Positions 29,992 to 35,541 of a DNA stretch of 35,541 nucleotides are shown here, piece after piece. Both the position numbers and the translations under genes were made by a program. The stretch spans positions 1 through 35,541 of the forward strand of contig CANIBQ010000053.1 in assembly GCA_947465645.1 (NCBI GenBank). The letters run 5' to 3'. This DNA comes from Acidobacteriota bacterium (lineage in GTDB: Bacteria; Acidobacteriota; Vicinamibacteria; Vicinamibacterales; UBA2999). Below the pieces are notes generated by a model. It did no database searches and was not told the DNA's origin. It was given only the letters and a program-made list of their open reading frames with translations. How positions within the stretch are numbered: position 1 is the first letter of the stretch; each line of letters begins with the position of its first letter.

Positions 29992-31824
29992 ATGACTCAG
30001 ATCACAATCTCCGCCCTCCTCGCCGCCATGCTGGTGCTGGCGACCACCGACGCGGTCGGTCAGCCGAAAACCCGGCATCACGCTCCGATCGACCTCGCGG
30101 TTCGCGCCGCCCGCGACGCGGGGGAGCCCTCGAGTGTCATCGTGCGATATCGCGAAGGTGCCGCCGAACGGCTGCGCCGCCGCTTTGCGGCACATGGCGA
30201 TCGCGTCAGGCAGGACCACTCCGAAATCGATTCGCTCTCGGTTGATCTCCATCCGGAGGACGTCGACGCCGCTGCCCTCGATCCCGACGTGCTCTGGATC
30301 TCGGCCAACGGTCGCGTGTTTTCGGATGCCGCCAAGCGGACGACGACCGTGCCGACACCGGCGGGGAAGCCGGCGCCCACGCCGGCGCCCGCGCCGACCC
30401 CAGCGCCGAAACCGCTCCTCGACACCGCCATGCTCAAGTACACCCTGGGGCTGGGCGCCACCCGCCTCACCGGCGCCGGCGTGGTGATCGCCGTGATCGA
30501 TTCGGGCGTTGCCGCGACGACGGACTTGTCGGGCCGCATCATTGCCTCGTACGACTTCACGACTGGCGGCAAGCTGGTGCCGGCCGCCGACCCCTACGGG
30601 CACGGCACACACATCGCGGGCACGATCACCGGCTCAGGGCGCCAGTCCAAACGTAAGTACGCTGGCATTGCCCAGGGCGTGCGGCTGGTCTCGTTGAAAG
30701 TACTCGACGGCGATGGGCAGGGCTATACGAGCGACGTGATCGCCGCGATCGACTTCGCCGTGACCCACCGCGCCAGGCTGGGCATCAACATCATCAATCT
30801 GTCGCTGGGACATCCGATCTGGGAGCCCGCGGCCACTGACCCGCTCGTGCAGGCCGTTGAACGAGCTTCGGCCGCCGGCATCATCGTCGTGACGTCGGCC
30901 GGCAACTATGGGATCAACCCCGCCACGGGGAAGGTGGGGTCGGCGGGGATCACCTCGCCCGCCAACGCCAGATCCGCGCTCACCGTGGGCGCGGTCATGA
31001 CGAAGGGCACGATCGATCACGGCGATGACGCGGTGGCGGCGTTCAGCTCACGAGGCCCAACGTGGCACGACGGCCTGATCAAACCCGATTTCGTCACCGT
31101 CGGCGAGAGCCTGATCGCGACGTCGAAGACCGACGCGAAGTTGTACCAGAACCCGAAGCTCAAAGGGCCGCTCCCGGGCTATCTCTCGCTGAGCGGGACC
31201 AGCATGGCCGCGGCCGTGGCCAGCAGCATCGTCGCCCTGATGATCGAGGCGAACCGCCTCGACGAAGGCCCGGGCAAGGTGCTCACGCCGAATACGGTCA
31301 AGGCCCTGCTGCAGTTCTCTGCCCTGGCGGTTGGTGGAAGCGCCACCGGGATTCCGGCGGTCCTGGAGCAAGGGGCCGGCAGCCTGAACGCGGGCGGTGC
31401 GACGACGCTCGCGCGCGTCATCGAGCCCGGTGCGGCGCCGGGCGCGGGATGGATGGAACTCCAGGTCTCCCCCTCGACGGCCATCGCGCGCGTGACCTAC
31501 CCATGGGCGCAGCAAATCGTCTGGGGCGATCAGATCGTCTGGGGCGACTCCGTCATGCGCAACCAGGTGGCGTGGTCCCAGCAAATCGTGTGGGGCGATC
31601 AGATCGTCTGGGGAGACGCCCTGCTGTTCGAGACGAACGTGGTGGCCTCTTCATTCAGTCTCTGGAACTCGGTCGTCGTGTGGGGCGAAAGCCTCGTCAC
31701 GTCCGTCGGCCAGCAGATCGTATGGGGCGATCTGAGCGCCCAGCAGATCGTCTGGGGCGATCTGGACGACGACCAGATTGTCTGGGGTGACCAGGTCGTC
31801 TGGGGCGATAGGTTCGCGTACTAG
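29992..31824 (+). CDS. Secreted subtilisin-family (S8) serine protease with C-terminal IVWGD repeats
   Basis: About 610 aa from ATG 29992; an in-frame ATG at 29947 is the alternative. Signal peptide (ISALLAAMLVLATTDAVG), a pro-region with VIVRYREGAAERLRRRF, and a Pro/Ala/Thr linker (residues about 120-142). The S8 catalytic domain has AVIDSG (Asp170), YGHGTHIAG (His204), SAGNYG (oxyanion Asn305) and SGTSMAAA (Ser404), so it should be active. The last about 105 residues contain nine WG-centred units, mostly QIVWGD, in place of a normal tail. The heptamer hairpin starts in the stop codon. Convergent with the gene at 31921. Confidence 0.92.
   Translation: MTQITISALLAAMLVLATTDAVGQPKTRHHAPIDLAVRAARDAGEPSSVIVRYREGAAERLRRRFAAHGDRVRQDHSEIDSLSVDLHPEDVDAAALDPDVLWISANGRVFSDAAKRTTTVPTPAGKPAPTPAPAPTPAPKPLLDTAMLKYTLGLGATRLTGAGVVIAVIDSGVAATTDLSGRIIASYDFTTGGKLVPAADPYGHGTHIAGTITGSGRQSKRKYAGIAQGVRLVSLKVLDGDGQGYTSDVIAAIDFAVTHRARLGINIINLSLGHPIWEPAATDPLVQAVERASAAGIIVVTSAGNYGINPATGKVGSAGITSPANARSALTVGAVMTKGTIDHGDDAVAAFSSRGPTWHDGLIKPDFVTVGESLIATSKTDAKLYQNPKLKGPLPGYLSLSGTSMAAAVASSIVALMIEANRLDEGPGKVLTPNTVKALLQFSALAVGGSATGIPAVLEQGAGSLNAGGATTLARVIEPGAAPGAGWMELQVSPSTAIARVTYPWAQQIVWGDQIVWGDSVMRNQVAWSQQIVWGDQIVWGDALLFETNVVASSFSLWNSVVVWGESLVTSVGQQIVWGDLSAQQIVWGDLDDDQIVWGDQVVWGDRFAY
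31505..31815 (+). repeat. Coding repeat: nine IVWGD-type units
   Basis: Seven units read QIVWGD, one QVVWGD and one VVVWGE, singly or in close pairs, separated by short variable spacers. The DNA copies (for example CAGATCGTCTGGGGCGAT) are similar but not identical, so the peptide is what is conserved. In acidobacterial and some other secreted subtilases this repeat is found at the C terminus; its function is not known to me. Confidence 0.92.
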
Positions 31825-31904
31825 TTGTCGGTTGTCGGTTGTCGGAAGGCCTCGAGCTAATTAGCTCGTCGCAGTCTGACAACTGACAACCGACAACTGA
31901 CAAC
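31824..31904. repeat. Heptamer-array hairpin, copy 2, with a 16-bp palindrome
   Basis: Three GTTGTCG units (31824-31844) face four inverse units (TGACAAC or CGACAAC, 31877-31904). The loop between them holds the perfect palindrome CGAGCTAATTAGCTCG (31853-31868). It sits exactly between convergent genes, beginning in the subtilase stop codon and ending 16 bp before the stop of the minus-strand gene, where it could terminate both. Confidence 0.92.
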
Positions 31905-31920
31905 CGTCGGCGGGAGGGAT

Positions 31921-32319
31921 CTACTGCCTGGTGATTTTGAAATCACCTTTCTGGTTGCCCTGCTCCCAGGTGCCGACGATCGAACGGCTCGCCAGCCCGA
32001 GGTTTTCGATCTTGCCTTTGGCGACGTAGCGGACGCCGCCTGATTGCGCTTCGAAGTGCACGGTCCAGTTGGTGTGATCGAGATCCGCCTTCGTGAAGCG
32101 AATGGGCCCCTCGCCCGGGCTCAGGATGGCGGTGACGGCCTTGCCGTCCCAGTCCATGTCGATCAACACCTGGGTCCGGTTGGTCTTGTTCGGACCCCAG
32201 TCACCCAGCCACGTCCCCTTCAGCGGATGTCCCTGCCCTTCGTTCATCGCCGTCTGCGCTGCCGCCGGGCCGCCAATTGCGAGGCATGCCAGCAGGCAGG
32301 CCAGAAGAACCGTTCTCAT
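31921..32319 (-). CDS. Small secreted protein of the second DUF6152 cluster
   Basis: About 132 aa. Signal peptide (MRTVLLACLLACLAIGGPAA), then GHPLKGTWLGDWGPN, RTQVLIDMDWDGKAVTAIL, IRFTKADLDHTNWTVHFEA and SIVGTWEQGNQKGDFKITRQ. The GTW..DWG and GTW..G.QKG...I pattern suggests a small lipocalin-like or beta-barrel fold, which is inferred. GGAG six bases before the ATG at 32319 favours that start; the ATG at 32325 is also possible. It begins 15 bp after the stop of the gene upstream, so it is the last gene of the cluster. No similarity to DUF6152 itself. Confidence 0.8.
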   Translation of the reverse strand: MRTVLLACLLACLAIGGPAAAQTAMNEGQGHPLKGTWLGDWGPNKTNRTQVLIDMDWDGKAVTAILSPGEGPIRFTKADLDHTNWTVHFEAQSGGVRYVAKGKIENLGLASRSIVGTWEQGNQKGDFKITRQ

Positions 32320-32334
32320 GGTCATCTCCAGATA

Positions 32335-33174
32335 CTACGGCTTGAAAAAATGGCTTTCGTCTGTTGGATAGAGAGCCGGGTACCGGTTGTTCTCCACGCA
32401 GACGTTTTCGACGAGCTCGGCGCCCATGGCCCACGAAAGGTTCCAGCCGATCTTGAAGGGCCTCGTGTACGCCCCCGGGTCGTCGACCGTGGCTTCGTAG
32501 CGCAGGGTGTTGTAGTCCACACGCGTAAAGCGCTCGATCAGGTGCAGTTGGCTCGTCTGCACCGCGCCCCACACCGACAGCCAGTTCCCCTCGTTGAAGC
32601 CGACCGTATCGACGACAAGCGTGTCTCCATCCCAGCGGCCGGTGGAGTGTCCCATCCACGTGGGAAGGACAAACGCTTCGGGGGGATGCTCCCGGCCATC
32701 CAGGTAGATCGGCTGCCACATGTGAGCGTGCCCCTCGAAGATCCGGACGATGCGCTTCTGGTGCGGCAACTGCAGGAACTCCCACGGAGTCTGCGTCCGG
32801 TTCGCGGTGAGCGACGGTCCGCTGGTGGGAAGGCAGAAACCTTCGGGATCGTCCTTCTGCAGCGTCTTGATCCGGTATTCGTAGAGCGCCTTGGCCCAGG
32901 GCTGGAAGGGAATGCCCTCTTCCTTGCGCTCGATCAGCTCCACGGCAAAATCGCGGTGCTGCGTGGGTCTCCAGACGCCCTTGTACGCGGGATCGGACCA
33001 AGACAGATTGGGGGTGCCATCGGGCATCCGCGGGATCGGGGGCATCGGCTTGGCCGTCTGCCCGGCGCCGGCGCCCCGCATGCCTCCCTGCGGTGCCTGC
33101 GCCGCGGCCGCCGACGGAAGGGCCAGCGCCCCGACCAACATCACGACCGACGCGACGGCGCTAGTTCGCGGCAT
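32335..33174 (-). CDS. Secreted protein, paralogue of the lipoprotein at 19850-20653
   Basis: A 279-aa protein with a signal peptide (VASVVMLVGALALPSAAAAQA), a Gly/Ala/Pro linker, PRMPDGTPNLSWSDPAYKGVW, KTLQKDDPEGFCLPTSGPSL, HMWQPIYLDGREHPPE and GHSTGRWDGDTLVVDTVG, then LIERFTRVDYNTLRYEATVD. The order of motifs matches the earlier lipoprotein, but here the export signal lacks a lipobox Cys. Start at 33174 lies inside the DUF6152 gene (14-bp overlap), implying coupled translation. Function unknown. Confidence 0.82.
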   Translation of the reverse strand: MPRTSAVASVVMLVGALALPSAAAAQAPQGGMRGAGAGQTAKPMPPIPRMPDGTPNLSWSDPAYKGVWRPTQHRDFAVELIERKEEGIPFQPWAKALYEYRIKTLQKDDPEGFCLPTSGPSLTANRTQTPWEFLQLPHQKRIVRIFEGHAHMWQPIYLDGREHPPEAFVLPTWMGHSTGRWDGDTLVVDTVGFNEGNWLSVWGAVQTSQLHLIERFTRVDYNTLRYEATVDDPGAYTRPFKIGWNLSWAMGAELVENVCVENNRYPALYPTDESHFFKP

Positions 33175-33559
33175 TGTTCGAGCTGCCTGCCAGGATTTCA
33201 CGGCCGTCGCCAAACTTGATCGCGCGGCCGTTGATCATCTTCGAACCGTCGCGGGACATCCAGCCGTCGACGATGAGCTCGGTGCCGATCGCCAGCGACT
33301 TCTTGTCGCCGCCTCGGCGAACCAACTGCAACGGCGCACCGGTTTCCACCGCCCAGTTCTCGACCTTGCCGTCCTTGTCCTTGACGTTCAGGAACACCCA
33401 CCCGTGGGGATTGGTGAGCTGGACCTTCGTGATCGTGCCCTTGAGGGTGATGGGTTTCTTGTCGTCGAACTCCGCCGTGAATGAATGATGCGCAAAGAGT
33501 GGAGCCGCGCTCGCCTGCGCCACGGCAACGAGAACGAGAGCGAAAAGCCAATTTCTCAT
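33161..33559 (-). CDS. Secreted DUF6152 protein (second cluster)
   Basis: A 132-aa protein: signal peptide (MRNWLFALVLVAVAQASAAP), HHSFTAEFD, ITLKGTITKVQLTNPHGWVF, GKVENWAVETGAPLQLVRRG, LAIGTELIVDGWMSRDGSKM and FGDGREILAG. It has the same His-His and NPH positions as the copy at 20670. GGAG about nine bases before ATG 33559 supports the start. It overlaps the next gene and lies 61 bp downstream of the MFS gene. Confidence 0.87.
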   Translation of the reverse strand: MRNWLFALVLVAVAQASAAPLFAHHSFTAEFDDKKPITLKGTITKVQLTNPHGWVFLNVKDKDGKVENWAVETGAPLQLVRRGGDKKSLAIGTELIVDGWMSRDGSKMINGRAIKFGDGREILAGSSNNAAN

Positions 33560-33620
33560 CTGATGTGTCTCCAGTGCCCACATTTTATACCCCACAAGCC
33601 CAGCCGCCCGCACGGACAAT

Positions 33621-34895
33621 TCATGTGGGCGACTCCTCGGCTATCAGTCGAACCGGCCGGTGCCGCTGTGCGAAATACATCCCCGCGCCGAGCGCCGTCA
33701 TCAGGCCGATGGCGCCCATGCCAGACAGCCAGATACCCTGATACTCGTCCAGCGAATTTCCCCCGGGACCGCTCAAGGCGATTCCGAGATATCCGCTCGC
33801 CGCCAGCGATGTCGCGCCGACCAGTTGGGCCACCATGTTGACGAAGCCCATCACCGACGCGGTCTTCCGCGGTCCGTAGGTATCGGAGACCGCGGCGGCA
33901 ATCAGCGGGTAGCAGTTGACCGCGACGCCGAGCAGGACGATCACCACGACCAGCAGCCACACCGCTGTGACCAGCGTGGACAACAGCTGGAAGAGGACAA
34001 TCGTCAGCACCAGCGAGGCGATCACCGGTACCATGCGCGGCCACCCGCGCTTGAAGAGCGCGTCCGCCAACCGCCCGGCCAGCGGCACGCCCAGCCCGCG
34101 TCCGAACAGCGAGTAGGCGAGGGTGACGAGCAGGCCGCCCGCGACGACGGCCGCGTTCACGTCAAATCCCTGCGTCGCGATGTAGACGTCGGTGACGTAG
34201 ACCGCCGTCCACGCCTGCATGTTGCGGACGGCGATGATGAACCCGGAAAAGAGCAGCGTGAACGACCAGAGCCGGGGGTCGCGCAGCAGGCGCCAGTCGA
34301 AGGGCTTTTTCACGCCGACGTGTCGCGGGTCGGGGTCCGACCGGAGAAAGGTCCAGCACATCACCGCCATCGCGGCGAGCCCGAGCGCGAGGAGATGCGT
34401 GCCGCGCCGCCATCCCGATGCGAGATAGATCGAGACCACGGGCAGCAGGAAGAACGCCGCGGCTTCGCCGAGCGCGCCGCCCACGCCGCCGAACGTCGCC
34501 TGGCTGAAGCCGCGCTCCCCTGGAGGAAACCACCGGGCCATGCCGCCGGTCATCGCGACATACACCGCGGCGCCGGTGACGCCCGCCATCACGCGCCAGA
34601 AGATCAATCCGGCTTCGCTCTGGCTGGTGGCAAATCCCGACAGGGCGCCGGCCGACAGGAGGATGCCGAGCGCGGTCACGCCGCGGCTGCCGAACCGGTC
34701 GGACGCGATGCCCCACGGCATCTGGCAGAGCGCATAGGAATAGAAGAAGGCCGACCCGAGCAGGCCGAGCGCGCCCTTGTCGAGCTCGAAATCGGCGGCG
34801 ATGAATTTCTGGATGCCGGTGTAGTTCTGCCGCGCGAACTGGCTCGAGGCGTACGCCAGGACGCCGAACGCGAGGATCACCCAGCGATACGCCAC
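33621..34895 (-). CDS. Major facilitator superfamily transporter
   Basis: A 424-aa membrane protein with about 12 predicted segments. The A-motif-like SDRFGSRGVTALG follows segment 2, with GRLADALFKRGWPRM in the second half, and the central loop is around residues 195-215. The order (anion:cation symporter or nitrate/sugar-phosphate porter type) suggests uptake of an organic anion, which is inferred. The GTG start at 34895 lies 11 bp after the stop of the mini-DUF6152 gene, so the two are probably cotranscribed. It may import products generated by the secreted proteins encoded around it. Confidence 0.88.
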   Translation of the reverse strand: MAYRWVILAFGVLAYASSQFARQNYTGIQKFIAADFELDKGALGLLGSAFFYSYALCQMPWGIASDRFGSRGVTALGILLSAGALSGFATSQSEAGLIFWRVMAGVTGAAVYVAMTGGMARWFPPGERGFSQATFGGVGGALGEAAAFFLLPVVSIYLASGWRRGTHLLALGLAAMAVMCWTFLRSDPDPRHVGVKKPFDWRLLRDPRLWSFTLLFSGFIIAVRNMQAWTAVYVTDVYIATQGFDVNAAVVAGGLLVTLAYSLFGRGLGVPLAGRLADALFKRGWPRMVPVIASLVLTIVLFQLLSTLVTAVWLLVVVIVLLGVAVNCYPLIAAAVSDTYGPRKTASVMGFVNMVAQLVGATSLAASGYLGIALSGPGGNSLDEYQGIWLSGMGAIGLMTALGAGMYFAQRHRPVRLIAEESPT

Positions 34896-34906
34896 GTCCG
34901 CCGCCG

Positions 34907-35083
34907 CTACCGGCGCCCGTGGCTGCCGGTCACGACGACGACGTCACCGCGACGCAGCCGGAACTCGTGGACGGTGCCTTCGAGCGAGATCGACTGGCTT
35001 CCGTGGTAATAGGCCGCGAAAGCATGATGCGCGAAACGGGGGATCGCCGTCCCTGTCACCAGGCTGAGCAGTGTTCGTGTCAC
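34907..35083 (-). CDS. 58-aa miniature DUF6152-like protein
   Basis: From GTG 35083, with GGAGGG five bases upstream, to TAG at 34907. It has a short hydrophobic front (LLSLVTGTAIPRFA) directly followed by HHAFAAYYHGSQSISLEGTV and then RRGDVVVVTGSHGRR. The first part matches the mature start of DUF6152 proteins and the last resembles their LKVGDVVTI strand; the central about 60 residues (including NPH and the ENW motif) are missing. It is either an internally deleted relic or a reduced functional form; the good ribosome-binding site and open frame favour translation. Upstream of and likely cotranscribed with the MFS gene. Confidence 0.55.
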   Translation of the reverse strand: MTRTLLSLVTGTAIPRFAHHAFAAYYHGSQSISLEGTVHEFRLRRGDVVVVTGSHGRR

Positions 35084-35460
35084 AGGCGCCCTCCTGACAG
35101 ATCGAACGAGGCAGCCAGTAGCTTAGCGCAGCCTCGGAGTGTTCGACGCCTTTCGACCCCCCGCCCGGCGGGGGCGCGGCAGGTCTGGAAATATCCGGAA
35201 CATGCGAGACGGCACGACAGGATGATATGCGAGACAACTGGATCGGCACCGGCTAGGATCTCCGCGGCTGTGGCAATTCCAGCCAACCGCGCATCGAATC
35301 GGGTCAGTCCCACGGCGACTCCGGCCCGGAAGAAGTCGTTACCCCTCGGCGCCCGCACCGCTGGCGGCGGTGCCATTGACCGCGACGAGATGATGCTGAA
35401 CGACGAGCTGATGCCAGGCGGCGACGATCTCACCTAGCGCAGCTCAACTAACGAGTGGGT
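35084..35460. other. Intergenic stretch, nothing recognised
   Basis: About 377 bp between divergent genes. Frames of 117 (minus) and 172 (plus) codons cover parts of it, but neither has recognisable motifs or a good start. It should contain the promoters of both flanking genes; I could not assign boxes. Confidence 0.4.
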
Positions 35461-35541
35461 ATGATGGGGGCATTGAGAGCTGCAGCCCCCATCGTCTCCG
35501 CCGTCCTCGTGCTGCTGCTCGTGTCGCTGGTTCACGCACAA
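35461..35541 (+). CDS. Start of a secreted protein (signal peptide only), cut by the right edge
   Basis: Twenty-seven codons from ATG 35461 (a second ATG follows at once): a charged front and a hydrophobic core (VSAVLVLLLVSLVHAQ) ending in an A-x-A-like cleavage site just at the window edge. This is a typical Sec signal peptide. The mature protein is outside the window, so its identity is unknown. Confidence 0.65.
   Translation, partial: MMGALRAAAPIVSAVLVLLLVSLVHAQ

Noticed and set aside
28999..31904. Heptamer arrays as a CRISPR array
   Set aside because: Units are 7 bp with no spacers, arranged as inverted arms; no cas genes are present.
33660..35009. A 449-codon plus-strand frame
   Set aside because: It is antisense to the MFS transporter, whose frame shows 12 hydrophobic segments.

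Overview
The window is 35.5 kb of GC-rich, tightly packed bacterial DNA. It most resembles an acidobacterium, probably of the Vicinamibacteria type. The markers are a DUF1592/DUF1588-type cytochrome protein next to a Tat-exported DUF1552 protein and an ankyrin protein, several DUF6152-type secreted proteins with companion proteins, and a subtilase ending in IVWGD repeats. This taxonomic call is inferred from gene content. No rRNA or tRNA gene, CRISPR array, phage or complete insertion sequence was seen.

Layout. (1) 1-6925, minus strand: addB, a Fic-domain gene and addA (cut by the left edge). Fic and addA share an ATGA stop/start overlap. This is a DNA double-strand-break repair helicase-nuclease locus with a Fic AMP-transferase-like gene set inside it. 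(2) 6998-12341: a patchwork of small genes. It holds a zinc-ribbon protein, four type II toxin-antitoxin (TA) type loci (a PemK/MazF-like pair with a truncated toxin; ParD/ParE; a ribbon-helix-helix/RelE-like pair; an antitoxin with a frameshifted ParE), a 126-bp duplicate of the Fic active-site segment, a DEDDh exonuclease and several coding remnants. ParD and the ribbon-helix-helix gene have well-formed promoters with overlapping palindromes. (3) 12475-14199: an S1-domain RNA-binding protein, possibly with leaderless mRNA, and a GIY-YIG protein. (4) 14233-19429: a three-gene operon joined by two ATGA overlaps: a diheme cytochrome-type DUF1592 protein, a DUF1552 Tat protein and a secreted ankyrin protein.

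(5) 19449-22149, minus: a B3-type metallo-hydrolase, DUF6152, a lipoprotein and a second DUF6152-like protein. Divergent from it is a secreted alpha/beta hydrolase (22238-23926). (6) 23958-26667, minus: hipB, hipA and an AI-2E family permease in one operon, with a 9-bp inverted repeat over the promoter. (7) 26782-29735, plus: an HpaB-like flavin hydroxylase, a short-chain dehydrogenase and a secreted carboxymuconolactone-decarboxylase-like protein. (8) 29992-31824: the subtilase. (9) 31921-35083, minus: a second DUF6152 set with an MFS transporter and a 58-codon mini-DUF6152 gene. The window ends in the signal peptide of another secreted protein.

Two hairpin-like arrays of a GTTGTCA/G heptamer sit between genes at about 29.0 and 31.9 kb. 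Regions 4, 5, 7 and 9 are dominated by exported proteins and look like secreted catabolism or envelope functions. Region 2 is the accessory, decaying part.
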